Assembly: GCA_949361645.1 (NCBI GenBank)
Contig: OX442429.1
Location: 7,621,873-7,685,872 of the forward strand
Length of the DNA stretch: 64,000 nucleotides
Origin: Spongilla lacustris
Taxonomy: Eukaryota > Porifera > Demospongiae > Spongillida > Spongillidae
Reading direction: 5' to 3'
How positions within the stretch are numbered: position 1 is the first letter of the stretch; every line of letters starts with the position of its first letter. Below the pieces are notes generated by a model. The model did not search any database. It was not told the origin of the DNA and was given only the letters and a program-made list of their open reading frames with translations. The translations under genes and the position numbers were made by a program. Below, piece by piece: positions 45,701 to 60,700 of this stretch.

Positions 45701-48700
45701 TGTGCGTAGGGTTCTCACGCCATGCATGTTGTCTAGGGGTTTAGGGGCAAAAATGTTCATTTGAGAGCAGCAGTACGTTGATGCCTTTCCCGGTTGATGC
45801 CTTTCCCGTGATCCAGTGTGATTCCTACACCACCAATGGACCACTCAACTCGCCACGTGTTTTTTGTGATGGAAACCACTTTGCCATTTATACTAGCTTC
45901 TTTCCAGCTCGTACCAAATGTGCGCATTAATGTATCTTTTGCCTTCGTTAACTTCCCGCCGCCTTGACGAGAAACCGCTTCATTTGGCTTGGGAGTTGCA
46001 AACGATATACTAGCCTTTCTGTTGGGCGCCGATAGGTGGGTCCCAGCAGGTCCTCGTGACGCCATTTTAAGTATCAACTTTCGTGTCCAATTAGTACATA
46101 AGAGTGTAGGTGAAAATTGACAGGTATACCTGTCAATTGAAAGGTTAACCGGGCGCTCGTCGCTTATAGATTAAAAGTTTAGGCTCGATATTGGTACAAA
46201 AAAAGGATGCACGCTATTAAGAACTGTAATGTAGAGCTTGCGCATATGATGACCAATGGATAATGAAAACAAAGGAACTAATCTCAACATACTTAAAATG
46301 AGAGAGCAGTTTAGTTTGCTAGAGGTAGATTTCATAATGAGACTTATATTTCAATGTACAGTACTTTCTAATTGTATACCTGGTGTGCAGCCGCAAACAG
46401 CAGTGATGTATAGATGTATCATTTATTGTAATCATTAATCAAGGGGAGGAGGAGTTAAACATGTACATCACATACAGGGTATTTAGTGCAATTGATCAAA
46501 CATGAACATAATTACCAATGGCCGCCTGAACAGCAGGCATTATTTACCCCCCCCCCCCCCCCCCCCCCCCCCACATGCCACAGACAACATGATTTGTAAA
46601 AGCACAAGTGAGTTGTTCTGTTGTGTTGTTTGCTGCTACAGAAGGAGAATGACATGTGACAGATGGCATCACCATGGAGCAATGTGACACCATTTGTGGA
46701 CATGCAAACTGTGTGATGTGTGTGCATTTGGTTTGCATGGATGATCTGCAGAGTGAAGAGTGAGCTTGGTGGTTAAGGACATTGGAGGCCTGTGTGGTGA
46801 TATGTGCTGGCCAATCATATTGCATTTAGTTATTACCGATATTATCCACTCAGTTTAGTATCCACCATCAGATAATGTTTGAACAATATGTGTGCACCAG
46901 GACAAGGTGCAGAAGCTACAATAGTGCTGCATGTTTATCATTTGAACCAAAAAGTGTAGTGGCTTGCTATGTCAGCTACAGTTCCTATAACAGTGCATAT
47001 CTTATGTTAATATTCAATGGACCAACTCACGTTATTCTTAATGTTCACTTTAATAGAAGGAGTGGAAAGGAGACATTCCACACAAGTAGTATGACCTCTC
47101 TTAGCAGCATGATGTAATGGAGTATCACCATTCTGGAGTGGGTACAATAGTTCAGCCAACATGGTGGGTACAATGTACATGTAGTTCATGGTCATCAACA
47201 TGGCCCCTTCATATACAACATCACGAGGGTATACACATTTACATGCATGATACAAACATTGCTGATGGGGTTGAAGGGGAGGAGATACCAAGGGACACAC
47301 TGGTCTTTGTGTGTAGGCTTAGAAGCAGCTGCTCTATGGTCTTGGATTTTTACATCACCATCCATGTACAGGATAGTGTTCAGCACCATACATATGACCA
47401 GCTCACCTTATCCTGAATGTTCACAGTAATACCAGGAGCGGAAAGGAGACGTTCCACACAAGCAGCATGACCTCCCTTTGCAGCATATTGTAATGGAGTT
47501 TCACCATAATACTGGAGTGGGTACAATAGTTCAGCCAACATGGTGGGTACAATGTACACATGTACATGTAGTGCATGGTCATCAACATGCCACTAAGGTG
47601 TAAAAATGTGCATGAATTGAAAGGAATAACCTATAAGGTTCTGATGGAAACTATGCTCCCTATAGAATGGTGCTAAAGAGTTAAGGTCACTTGAAGAGTC
47701 CATCTGTCAAGGACAGTGGTGATTTCTGCAATTCACAACACACAAAAGAAAAAGCAGCTGGCCTGTGTGCACCAATGCCTAGGCAGACCTGACCTCACCA
47801 CTCGGCCATTAAATACTCCCCCTCCCCCCTCACATGCCACAGACAACATGATTTGTAAAAACACAAGTGAATTGTTCTGTTGTGTTGTTTGCTGCTACAG
47901 AAGGAGAATGACATGTGACAGATGGCATCACCATGGAGCAATGTGACACCATTTGTGGACATGCACACTGTGTAATGTGTGTGCATTTGGTTTGCATGGA
48001 TGATCAGCAGAGTGAAGAGTGAGCTTGGTGATTAAGGACATTGGAGGCCTGTGTGGTGAAGTGTGCTGGCCAATCACATTGCATTTAGTTATTACTGATA
48101 TTATCCTGAGGGGGCGGGGGGAGGGGCAAAAAAATGTGTGGGGAACCCCTATCGCCCAATATTGTAAGGCTTAACGAGAGGATTCCAAATCTGCTTTTAA
48201 AATAAAAATCGGACGTAAAAGAAAGAAGATACGAGGGATCAAAAATGGGGGGCGTAGGGGTACCACCCTATGCCCATTACATATATCTTTTTTGTTTCAC
48301 ATTGGATTTACACAGGAGTAGCATTGATCTATTCCTCCCAACCAAATAACCTCACTGAGATATGCACATAATCGCTAGACACTTTTAAAACCGGCAGTGA
48401 TGGATTTAACGTTTAATCCCCTAGTGGTTATTTCCTAATTTGGTTAGCAATAAGAAATAACCACCAGGGGGTTAAACATTAAATCCATCACTGCAGGTGT
48501 CTAGCAATAATGTGCATATCTCATTGAGGTTATTTGGTTGGGAGGAATAGATCAATGCTACTCCCGTGTAAATCCAACACGAAACAAAAAAGATATAAAA
48601 ACACGTGACAATGTAATGGGCGTAGGGTGGTACCCCCTACGCCCCCCATTTTTGATCCCTTGTATCTTCTTTCTTTTACGTCCGATTTTTATTTTAAAAG

Positions 48701-51700
48701 CAGATTTGGAATCCTCTCGTTAAGCCTTACAATATTGGGTGATGGGGTCCCCCCCCCCCCCTCGTATTATCCACTCAGTTTAGTATCCACCATCTGATAA
48801 TGATTGAACAATATGTGTGCACCAGGACAAGGTGCAGAAGCTACAATAGTGCTGCATGTTTATCATTTGAATCAAAAAGTGTAGTGGCTTGCTATGTCAG
48901 CTACAGTTCCTATAACAGTGCATATCTTATGTTAATATTCAATGGACCAACTCACATCATTGTCAATGTCCACATTAATACCAGGAGTGGAAAGGAGACG
49001 TTCCACACAAGTAGTATGACCTCCCTCTGCAGCACGGTGTAATGGAGTACAACCATACTGCAGTGGGGAAAATAGTTCAGTCAACATGGTGGGTACAACG
49101 TACACATGTGGTCCAACATGGCCCCTTCAAACATGATACCTCTAATTGAAGTACAAAAATGAATACAGTGTACTCAATAACAAAAAGGGGAGGAGGAAGA
49201 GAAGGTTAACAATTACATCACAGCTGTTGGGATAGTTTTTGATGAGTGATGAGCTTTTTCCTATTGGCTTCAGTTTATTATGGACAGCTGTGCAGACTAT
49301 GTTATTCATACTCCCCTCCTCCTAGCCTAGCTGGGGCCCAAGGTTAAAGGCTGGGCCCTAGTGCCCAGACTTCACAGTTTGCACACAATATCATACCAGA
49401 TGCCAGCAAGGCTGTGAGGTAGACTTGTAGAGTTTACTAAGAAATATCAGGGATTTACCGCCCTATTTTGAAACAGAGGGTGGGCAATAATATATGTCTT
49501 CCCTCCATACTGTTAAATGGCGTGCCAGCCAAATCAATTAATCAATTAATTTGACATAGCACATGTAAACCAGGTGGTGGGTTTATCAAATTAGGGGCAG
49601 GGATGGGTAGGGGGTGAGAGTGATAAATCTCGTATACTTTACACCATGGAGTCTAGTCCAATCTATTTAATAAGCACACTGGAATTTTAATTGGACAAGT
49701 ATTGGCTTTCCCACCCCTGAAGAGTGGCATGTAAGGTTTCTATAGTAACTAATATGGACCAACAATTCAAATCCTTACCAGTCAAATGGAACAACTACAC
49801 ACTGTATTATTCACTGATATTCAGCAACACCAGGACAAGGTGCAGAAGCTACAATAGTGCTGCATGTTTATCATTTGAACCAAAAAGTGTAATGGCTTGC
49901 TATGTTAGCTACAGTTCCTATAACAGTGTATATCTTATTTGAATATTCAGTGGACCAACTCACCTCATCCTTAATGTTCACATCAATACCAGGAGTGGAA
50001 AGGAGACGTTCCACACATATAGAATGACCTCCCATCACAGCATGTTGTAATAGAGTATAAACAAGCTGGAGTGGGTAGAATAGTTCAGTCAACAATGTAC
50101 ACATGTACATGTAGTACATGGTCATCAACATGGCCCCTTCAAACATGAAGCCTCTAATATATGTAAAAAGATGTATACTATAACAATAATTATATAATAT
50201 ATTGCAAACGCTAATATAGGGGAGGGGGAAGAGAAGGTTAACATCTACATCACAGCTGCATGGGATAGTTTTTGATGTGTGATGAGCTTTGTCCTATTGG
50301 CCTCAGTTTATTATGGACAGCTGTGCAGACTATGTTATTCATACTCCCCTCCTCCTAGCCTAGCTGGGGCCCAAGGTTAAAGGCTGGACCCTAGTGCCCA
50401 GACTTCTCAGTTTGCACACAATATCAAGGCTGTGAGGTAGACGTGTAGAGTTTACTAAGAGAAATCAGGGATTTACCACCATGTTTGAAACAGGGGGTGG
50501 GCAGAAATACATGTATTCCATACTGTTAATCAATGACATAGCACAAGTGGTGGGTTTGTCAAATTAGGGGCAGAAGTGGGTAGGAGGTAAGAATGATTAA
50601 AATCCTGTACACCTTACACCATGGAGTCTAGTCTGATCTATCAGCAAATTAATTGGCCAAGTATTGGCTTTCCCACCCCATGCATAGTGTTTCTATAGCA
50701 ACTAATATGGACCAGCTCACCTTATCCTTAATGTTCACATCAATACCAGGAGTGGAAAGGAGATGTTCCACACAAGTAGTATGACCTCCCCTTGCAGCAT
50801 GGAGTAATGGAGTATTACCATACTGGAGTGGGTACAATAGTTCAGCCAACATGGTGGGTACAATGTACACATGTACATGTAGTACATGGTCATCAACATG
50901 GCCCCTTCAAACATAAAGCCACTAAGCTGTACACATGTACATGTCTAAAGGTGTACACATGTACATGTATGCAGTATATGTGAATTGAAAGGAGTTCTGA
51001 TGGAAGGACAGTGGTGACTTCTGCAATTCACAACACACAAAAGAGAAAAGAGCTGGCCTGTGTGCACCAATGCCTAGGCAGACCTGACCTCATTAAATAA
51101 TGCCCCTTCCCCCCACATGCCACAGACAACAAGTGAGTTGTTCTGTTGTGTTGTTTGCTGCTACAGAAGGAGAATGACATGTGACAGATGGCATCACCAT
51201 GGAGCAATGTGACACCATTTGTGGACATGCACACTGTGTGATGTGTGTGCATTTGGTTTGCATGGATGATCTGCAGAGTGAAGAGTGGGCTTGATGGTTA
51301 AGGACATTGGAGGCCTGTGTGGTGAAGCAATCATATTGCATTTAGTTATTACTGATATTATCCACTCAGTTTAGTATCCACCATCTGATAATGATTGAAC
51401 AATATGTGTGTACCAGGACAAGGCGCAGAAGCTGCAATAGTGCTGCATGTTTATCATTTGAACCAAAAAGTGTAGTGGCTTGCTATGTCAGCTACAGCTC
51501 CTATAACAGTGCATATCTTATTTGAATATTCAATGGACCAACTCACCCTACTCTTAATGTTCACATCAATACCAGGAGTGGAAAGGAGATGTTTCAATGA
51601 AGCAGTATGACCATTCTGTGCAGCAAGATGTAATGGAGTATCACCATCCTGGAGTGGTTACAATAGTTCAGTCAACATGCATGGTGGGTACAATGTACAT

Positions 51701-54700
51701 GTAGTTCATGGTCATCAACATGGCCCCTTCATATACAACATCACGAGGGTGTACACATTTACATGCATGATACAAAATTGCTGATGGGGTTGAAGGGGAC
51801 GAGATATACCAAGGGACACACTGGTCTTTGTGTGTAGGCTTAGAAGCAGCTGCTCTATAGTCTTGTTTTTTACATCACCATCCATATACAGGATAGTGTT
51901 CAGCACCATACATATGACCAGCTCACCTTATCCTGAATGTTCACATCAATACCAGGAGTGGAAAGGAGACGTTCCACACAAGCAGTAGGACCTCCCTTTA
52001 CAGCATGGTGTAATGGAGTATAACCAGGATACTGGAGTGGGTACAATAGTTCAGTCAATATGGTGGGTACAATGTACACATGTACGTGTAGTACATGGTC
52101 ATCAACATGGCCCCTTCAAACATAAAGCCACTAATTGATGTGTGTGCATTTGGTTTGCATGGATGATCTGCAGAGTGAAGAGTGGGCTTGGTGGTTAAGG
52201 ACATTGGAATCCTGTGTGGTAAAGCAATGACATTGCATTATATCATTTTCTGTCGTTTGAAAGCGAATGTGAAGCTGACGCTTTCACAGTGTTGGGATAT
52301 GCATGAGAGCAGCTGGCGCAGACAGGCTGGCTGGTGCGGCATCCGTTGATGCCGAAGTGAATGTGGGTAGTAAAAGGGGTGTATATGTGAATTGCAGCTG
52401 TTACAGAATACAAATACAGTGTGTTGATGCAAAAGAAGGCAATATAATAACTGAGGCATCATAGTGCACAACCACACTGCTGCAAATTCCACCCCCCCCC
52501 CCCCCCGCCCCCCAATATGGTTTACCTTAATTTCAGATCCTGCTGCACACAAGCCACCTTTGAGTGACAAGGCGCAGTGATGGACTCATGCAGTATCTGA
52601 GACCTTGTAATATTGAATTGGTGCATATGGATGTATATGTGTTAGTAGGTTGTACAGTGTGTAGTGTTTGGCAGAGTGTGGCCATTGTGCGCAGCTGATC
52701 ATGACGTAATCCAATTTGTTATGGAGAAATGGTATCGCATGCAAAGGGCATGATCATGGAGTAGTTATTACTGATATTATCCACTCAGTTTAGTATCCAC
52801 CATCTGATAATGATTGAACAATATGTGTGCACCAGGACAAGGTGCAGAAGCTACAATAGTGCTGCATGTTTATCATTTGAACCAAAACGTGTAGTGGCTT
52901 GCTATGTCAGCTACAGTTCCTATAACAGTGCATATCTTATTTGAATATTCAATGGACCAACTCACCTCATCCTTAATGTTCACATCAATACCAGGAGTGG
53001 AAAGGAGACGTTCCACACAAGTAGAATGACCTCCCATCACAGCATGATGTAATGGAGTATAACCACCCTGGAGTGGGTACAATAGTTCAGCCAACATGGT
53101 GGGTACAATGTACACATGTGGTCATCAACATGGCCCCTTCAAACATAAAGCCACTAATGATATGTAAAAAGATGTATTCTATTGTAATCATTAATGAAGG
53201 GGAGGGGGAAGAGAAGGTTAACATCTACATCACAGCTGCTGGGATAGTTTATGATGAGTGATGAGCATGCAGACAATGTTATTCATACTCCCCTCCCCCG
53301 GGGTTCAAGGTTAAAGTTGGACCCTAGTGCCCAGACTTCACAGTTTGCTCACAATATCATACCAGATGCCAGCAAGGCTGTGAGGTAGACTTGTAGAGTT
53401 TACTAAGAGAAATCAGGGATTTACTGCCATGTTTGAAAAAGGGGGTGGGCAAAAATATAATTCTTCCCTCCATACTGTTAAATGGCATGCCATGCAGTTT
53501 TATCGGACCAGCCAGATCAATTAATCATTTAATTATTTGTGACATAGCACAAGTGGTGGGTTTGTCAAATTACGGACAAGGATGGATAGGAGGTGAGAGT
53601 GATTAAAATCCTGTACACCTTACATCATGGAGTCTAGTCTCATCTATTTAATTAGCAAATTGGAATTTTAATTGGCCAAGTATTGGCTTTCCCACCCCAT
53701 GCAAAGTGGTATGTAAGGTTTCTATAGCAACTGATATGGACCAACAATTCAAACTCTTACCAGTCATATGGAACAACTCACCATAGCCTTAATATTCACA
53801 TGAATACCATTAGCAGAAAGGAGACATTCCACACAAGAAGTATGACCTCCCATTACAGCATAGTGTAATGGAGTATCACCATACTGGAGTGGGTACAATA
53901 GTTCAGTCAACATGGTGGGCATAATGTACACATGTACATGTAGTACATGGTCATCAACATGGCCTTTCATGTATGACATCACGAGGGTGTACATATTTAC
54001 ATGCATGATACAAACATTGCTGATGGGGTTGAAGGGGAGGAGATACCAAGGGACACACTGGTCCTTGTGTGTAGGCTTAGAAGCAGCTGCTCTATGGTCT
54101 TGTTATTTACATCACCATCCATATACAGGATAGTGTTCAGCACCATACATATGACCAGCTCACCTTATCCTGAATGTTCACATCAATACCAGGAGTGGAA
54201 AGGAGACGTTCCACACAAGTAGTATGACCTCCCCTTGCAGCATGATGTAATGGAGTATAACCAAGCTGGAGTGGGTACAATAGTTCAGTCAACATGGTGG
54301 GTACAATGTACACATGTACGTGTAGTACATGGTCATCAACATGGCCCCTTCAAACATAAAGCCACTAATTGATGTGTGAGCATTTGGTTTGCATGGATGA
54401 TCTGCAGAGTGAAGAGTGAGCTTGGTGGTTAAGGACATTGGAGGCCTGTGTGGTGAAGTGTGCTGGCCAATCATATTGCATTTAGTTATTACTGATATTA
54501 TCCACTCAGTTAAGTATCCACCATCTGATAATGATTGAACAATATGTGTGTACCAGGACAAGGTGCAGAAGCTACAATAGTGCTACATGTTTACCATTTG
54601 AACCAAAAAGTGTAGTGGCTTGCTATGTCAGCTACAGTTCCTATAACAGTGTATATCTTAAATATTCAATGGACCAACTCACCCAATTCTTAATGTTCAT

Positions 54701-57700
54701 ATCAATACCAGGAGTGGAAAGGAGATGTTCCACACAAGTAGTATGACCTCCCCTTGCAGCATGATGTAATGGAGTATCACCATCCTGGAGTGGGTACAAT
54801 AGTTCAGTCAACATGGTGGGTACAATGTACACATGTACATGTAGTACATGGTCATCAACATGGCCCCTTCAAATATGAAGCCTCTAAAGGTGTACACATG
54901 TACATGTATGCAGTATATGTGAATTGAAAGGAGTTCTGATGGAAGCTATGCTCCCTATAGAATGGTGGTAAAGAGTTAAGGTCAAGAGTCAGGACAGTGG
55001 TGACTTCTGCAATTCACAACACACAAAAGAGAAAAGAGCTGGCCTGTGTGCACCAATGCCTAGGCAGACCTGACCTCATTAAATAATCCCCCTTCCCCCC
55101 ACATGCCACAGACAACAAGTGAGTTGTTCTGTTGTGTTGTTTGCTGCTACAGAAGGAGAATGACATGTGACAGATGGCATCACCATGGAGCAATGTGACA
55201 CCATTTGTGGACATGCACACTGTGTGATGTGTGTGCATTTGGTTTGCATGGATGATCTGCAGAGTGAAGAGTGAGCTTGGTGGTTCAGGACATTGGAGGC
55301 CTGTGTGGTGAAGTGTGCTGGCCAATCACATTGCATTTAGTTATTACTGATATTATCCACTCAGTTTAGTATCCACCATCTGATAATGATTGAACAATAT
55401 GTGTGCACCAGGACAAGGTGCAGAAGCTACAATAGTGCTGCATGTTTATCATTTGAACCAAAAAGTGTAGTGGCTTGCTATGTCAGCTACAGCTCCTATA
55501 ACAGTGCATACATGTATCTTATTTGAATATTCAATGGACTAACTCACCCCATCCTTAATGTTCACATTAATACCAGGAGTGGACAGGAGACACTCCACAC
55601 AAGTAGTATGACCTACCTCTGCAGCACGGTGTAATGGAGTACAGCCACTCTGGAGTGGGTAGAATAGTTCAGTCAACATGGTGGGTACAATGTACACATG
55701 TGGTCATCAACATGGCCCCTTCAAACATGAAGCCACTAATGATATCTAAAAAGATGTATTCTATTGTAATCATTAATGAAGGGGAGGGGGAAGAGAAGGT
55801 TAACATCTACATCACAGCTGCTGGGATAGTGAGTGATGAGCATGCAGACTATGTTATTCATACTCCCCTCCCCCAGGGTTCAAGGTTAATGCTGGGCCCT
55901 AGTGCCCAGACTTCACAGTTTGCTCACAATATCATACCAGATGCCAGCAAGGCTGTGAGGTAGACTTGTAGAGTTTACTAAGAGAAATCAGGGATTTACT
56001 GCCATGTTTGAAAAAGGGGGTGGGCAAAAATATAATTCTTCCCTCCGTACTGTTAAATGGCATGCCATGCAGTTTTATCGGACCAGCCAGATCAATTAAT
56101 CATTTAATTATTTGTGACATAGCACAAGTGGTGGGTTTTTCAAATTACGGACAAGGATGGATAGGAGGTGAGAGTGATTAAAATCCTGTACACCTTACAT
56201 CATGGAGTCTAGTCTCATCTATTTAATTAGCAAATTGGAATTTTAATTGGCCAAGTATTGGCTTTCCCACCCCATGCAAAGTGGTATGTAAGGTTTCTAT
56301 AGCAACTGATATGGACCAACAATTCAAACTCTTACCAGTCATATGGAACAACTCACCATAGCCTTAATATTCACATGAATACCATTAGCAGAAAGGAGAC
56401 ATTCCACACAAGAAGTATGACCTCCCATTACAGCATAGTGTAATGGAGTATCACCATACTGGAGTGGGTACAATAGTTCAGTCAACATGGTGGGCATAAT
56501 GTACACATGTACATGTAGTACATGGTCATCAACATGGCCTTTCATGTATGACATCACGAGGGTATACATATTTACATGCATGATACAAACATTGCTGATG
56601 GGGTTGAAGGGGAGGAGATACCACGGGACACACTGGTCCTTGTGTGTAGGCTTAGAAGCAGCTGCTCTATGGTCTTGTTATTTACATCACCATCCATATA
56701 CAGGATAGTGTTCAGCACCATACATATGACCAGCTCACCTTATCCTGAATGTTCACATCAATACCAGGAGTGGAAAGGAGACGTTCCACACAAGTAGTAT
56801 GACCTCCCCTTGCAGCATGATGTAATGGAGTATTACCATCCTGGAGTGGGTACAATAGTTCAGTCAACATGGTGGGTACAATGTACACATGTACATGTAG
56901 TACATGGTCATCAACATGGCCCCTTCAAACATGAAGCCACTAAGCTGTACACATTTACATATATGCAGTATATGTGAATTGAAATGAAAAGCCTATAAGG
57001 TTCTGATGGAAGCTATGCTCCCTATAGAATGGTGGTAAAGAGTTAAGGTCAAGAGTCAGGACAGTGGTGACTTCTGCAATTCACAACACACAAAAGAGAA
57101 AAGAGCTGGCCTGTGTGCACCAATGCCTAGGCAGACCTGACCTCATTAAATAATCCCCCTTCCCCCCACATGCCACAGACAACAAGTGAGTTGTTCTGTT
57201 GTGTTGTTTGCTGCTACAGAAGGAGAATGACATGTGACAGATGGCATCACCATGGAGCAATGTGACACCATTTGTGGACATGCACACTGTGTGATGTGTG
57301 TGCATTTGGTTTGCATGGATGATCTGCAGAGTGAAGAGTGGGCTTGGTGGTTCAGGACATTGGAGGCCTGTGTGGTGAAGTGTGCTGGCCAATCACATTG
57401 CATTTAGTTATTACTGATATTATCCACTCAGTTTAGTATCCACCATCTGATAATGATTGAACAATATGTGTGCACCAGGACAAGGTGCAGAAGCTACAAT
57501 AGTGCTGCATGTTTATCATTTGAACCAAAAAGTGTAGTGGCTTGCTATGTCAGCTACAGCTCCTATAACAGTGCATACATGTATCTTATTTGAATATTCA
57601 ATGGACTAACTCACCCCATCCTTAATGTTCACATCAATACCAGGAGTGGACAGGAGACACTCCACACAAGTAGTATGACCTACCTCTGCAGCACGGTGTA

Positions 57701-60700
57701 ATGGAGTACAGCCACTCTGGAGTGGGTACAATAGTTCAGTCAACATGGTGGGTACAATGTACACATGTGGTCATCAACATGGCCCCTTCAAACATAAAGC
57801 CACTAATGATATGTAAAAAGATGTATTCTATTGTAATCATTAATGAAGGGGAGGGGGAAGAGAAGGTTAACATCTACATCACAGCTGTTGGGATAGTTTA
57901 TGATGAGTGATGAGCATGCAGACTATGTTATTCATACTCCCCTCCTCCTAGCCTAGCTGGGGCCCAAGGTTGAAGGCTGGGCCCTAGTGCCCAGACTTCA
58001 CAGTTTGCACACAATATCATACTGTGAGGTAGACTTATTACTTGTAGAGTTTACTAAGAGAAATCAGGGATTTACTGCCATGTTTGAAACAGAGGGTGAG
58101 CAAAAATATAAGACTTCCCTCCATACTGTTAAATGGCATGCCATGCAGTTTTATCGGACCAGCCAGATCAATTAATCATTTAATTATTTGTGACATAGCA
58201 CAAGTGGTGGGTTTGTCAAATTAGGGGCAGAGGTGGGTAGGAGGTGAGAATGATTAAAATCCCGTACACCTTACACCATGGAATCTAGTCTGATCTATTT
58301 AATAAGCAAATAGGAATTTAATTGGCCAAGTATTGGCTTTCCCACCCCATGAAAAGTGGTATGTAAGGTTTCTATAGCAACTAATATGGACCAACAATTC
58401 AAACTCTTACCAGTGAAATGGAACAACTACACACTGTATTATTCACTGATATACAGCAACATTCAATGAACCAACTCACCCCAGCCTTAATGTTCACATC
58501 AATACCAATAGCAGAAAGGAGACGTTCCACACACGTAGTATGACCTCCCAAGGTAGCATAGTGTAATGGAATATAACCATACTGGAGTGGGTACAATAGT
58601 TCAGTCAACATGGTGGGTACAATGTACACATGTACATGTAGTACATGGTCATCAACATGGCCCCTTCAAACATAAAGCCACTAATTGATGTGTGTGCATT
58701 TGGTTTGCATGGATGATCTGCAGAGTGAAGAGTGGGCTTGGTGGTTAAGGACATTGGAGGCCTGTGTGGTGAAGTGTGCTGGCCAATCATATTGCATTTA
58801 GTTATTACTGATATTATCCATTCAATTTAGTATCCACCATCTGATAATGATTGAACAATATGTGTGCACCAGGACAAGGTGCAGAAGCTACAATAGTGCT
58901 GCATGTTTATCATTTGAACCAAAAAGTGTAGTGGCTTGCTATGTCAGCTACAGCTCCTATAACAGTGCATATCTTATTTGAATATTGACAGTAGACCAAC
59001 TCACCTCATCCTTAATGTTCACATCAATACCAGGAGTGGAAAGGAGACGTTCCACACAAGTAGAATGACCTCCTATCACAGCATGATGTAATGGAGTATA
59101 ACCAAGCTGGAGTGGGTACAATAGTTCAGCCAACATGGTGGGTACAATGTACACATGTGGTCATCAACATGGCCCCTTCAAACATAAAGCCACTAATGAT
59201 ATGTAAAAAGATGTATTCTATTGTAATCATTAATGAAGGGGAGGGGGAAGAGAAGGTTAACATCTACATCACAGCTGCTGGGATAGTTTATGATGAGTGA
59301 TGAGCATGCAGACTATGTTATTCATACTCCCCTCCCCCGGGGTTCAAGGTTAAAGTTGGACCCTAGTGGCCAGACTTCACAGTTTGCACACAATATCATA
59401 CTGTGAGGTAGACTTATTACTTGTAGAGTTTACTAAGAGAAATCAGGGATTTACTGCCATGTTTGAAAAAGGGGGTGAGCAAAAATATAATTCTTCCCTC
59501 CATACTGTTAAATGGCATGCCATGCAGTTTTATCGGACCAGCCAGATCAATTAATCATTTAATTGTTTGTGACATAGCACAAGTGGTGGGTTTGTCAAAT
59601 TAGGGGCAGAGGTGGGTAGGAGGTGAGAATGATTAAAATCCTGTACACCTTACACCATGGAATCTAGTCTGATCTATTTAATAAGCAAATTGGAATTTTA
59701 ATCGGCCAAGTATTGGCTTTCCCACCCCACGGGTGTTTCATTGCATTGAAAAGATGGACATTAGGTCTCGTCCCCATACTTGGCGATAGAAGATTTAATG
59801 GAGACCTCATTATAGCATAGCATTGGAATGTGGGCTCTCTTGTACAATCCGTTTAAGGTAAGCTTTATACACATGAAAATATGGGTTAAGCATCCTTCGA
59901 GGATTACAGACATACCAGCGTTATGGTACTTGTGTGCACGTACGCCACGATATCGAGCTTGGACTGATAGCGCTCCATTTGGAGTTATTATCTTCGAAAA
60001 ATGTTTCTTCTTTTTTTTGCCTGACAAGTGATCTATAAACTTATACGAGAGTATACAACAGTGTTACCTCTACGTATTCTTACTATCTCTGTTGTTAGAC
60101 ACATTTTCTGTGAGACGTACGAAGGCTCTGAATATGGCAGTTATTGTTAACATGGCGGAGCGCTTCATTGATTCACGGATGAATCTACCGGTATTCAGCG
60201 TACTATCGTAACATTAAATGAAATCAATGCCATGAGTATATCTTAACAAGGTTCAGTTCTAGTCTTCGCGCTTTCTTTTTATCGTTCTTATTGGCATTAA
60301 GAGTACTGTAGGACACACACTCAGGTGATGCTCTTGCATGATGCATTTTAGCCACTGCACTTTGTTTGCCATACAGCCATACGTCCTAGTCCTATACAAC
60401 TTGTTTGAAATGGGCATGTATGGCTTCAGTGCCTTGTTCTCCCATTACCAGCATTGTATGTACTCATCCACTCGATGATGTGCATTTCCAGTATATGCAT
60501 TTTAATTGTCCTCTTTGTTCCAGGGAAAGCAAAGTCGGAGTAGCAAAAAAAATTCTGGTATTGCAAAAATAATTTGGTCCTTTGTCACTCGCACTAAAGT
60601 CAGTGGCTGTAAAAGATAAGAAATGCCATAGCCAGCAGACCTTAAATTGCCTACTGGACCATGTATGCTCTACAGGCCTTGCCTACTAGGTGTGTACTAT

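Larger units (their letters stand above)
52966..57614. repeat. Tandem segmental duplication (units of about 2.58 and 2.07 kb)
   Basis: Exons 53782 and 54164 recur at +2575 (56357, 56739) and exon 55548 recurs at +2067 (57615), with introns matching throughout. The first unit has one extra exon (54683) and about 510 bp more. Confidence 0.85.

Noticed and set aside
44573..57403. Recurrent minus-strand frame beginning MQCDWPAHFTTQASNV
   Set aside because: Recurs only because block R is duplicated. It changes frame between copies and runs into poly-C as poly-Gly. No splice context.
47117..59300. Recurrent plus-strand frames such as MEYNHPGVGTIVQPTWW
   Set aside because: Antisense of ANK exons and their acceptor regions.
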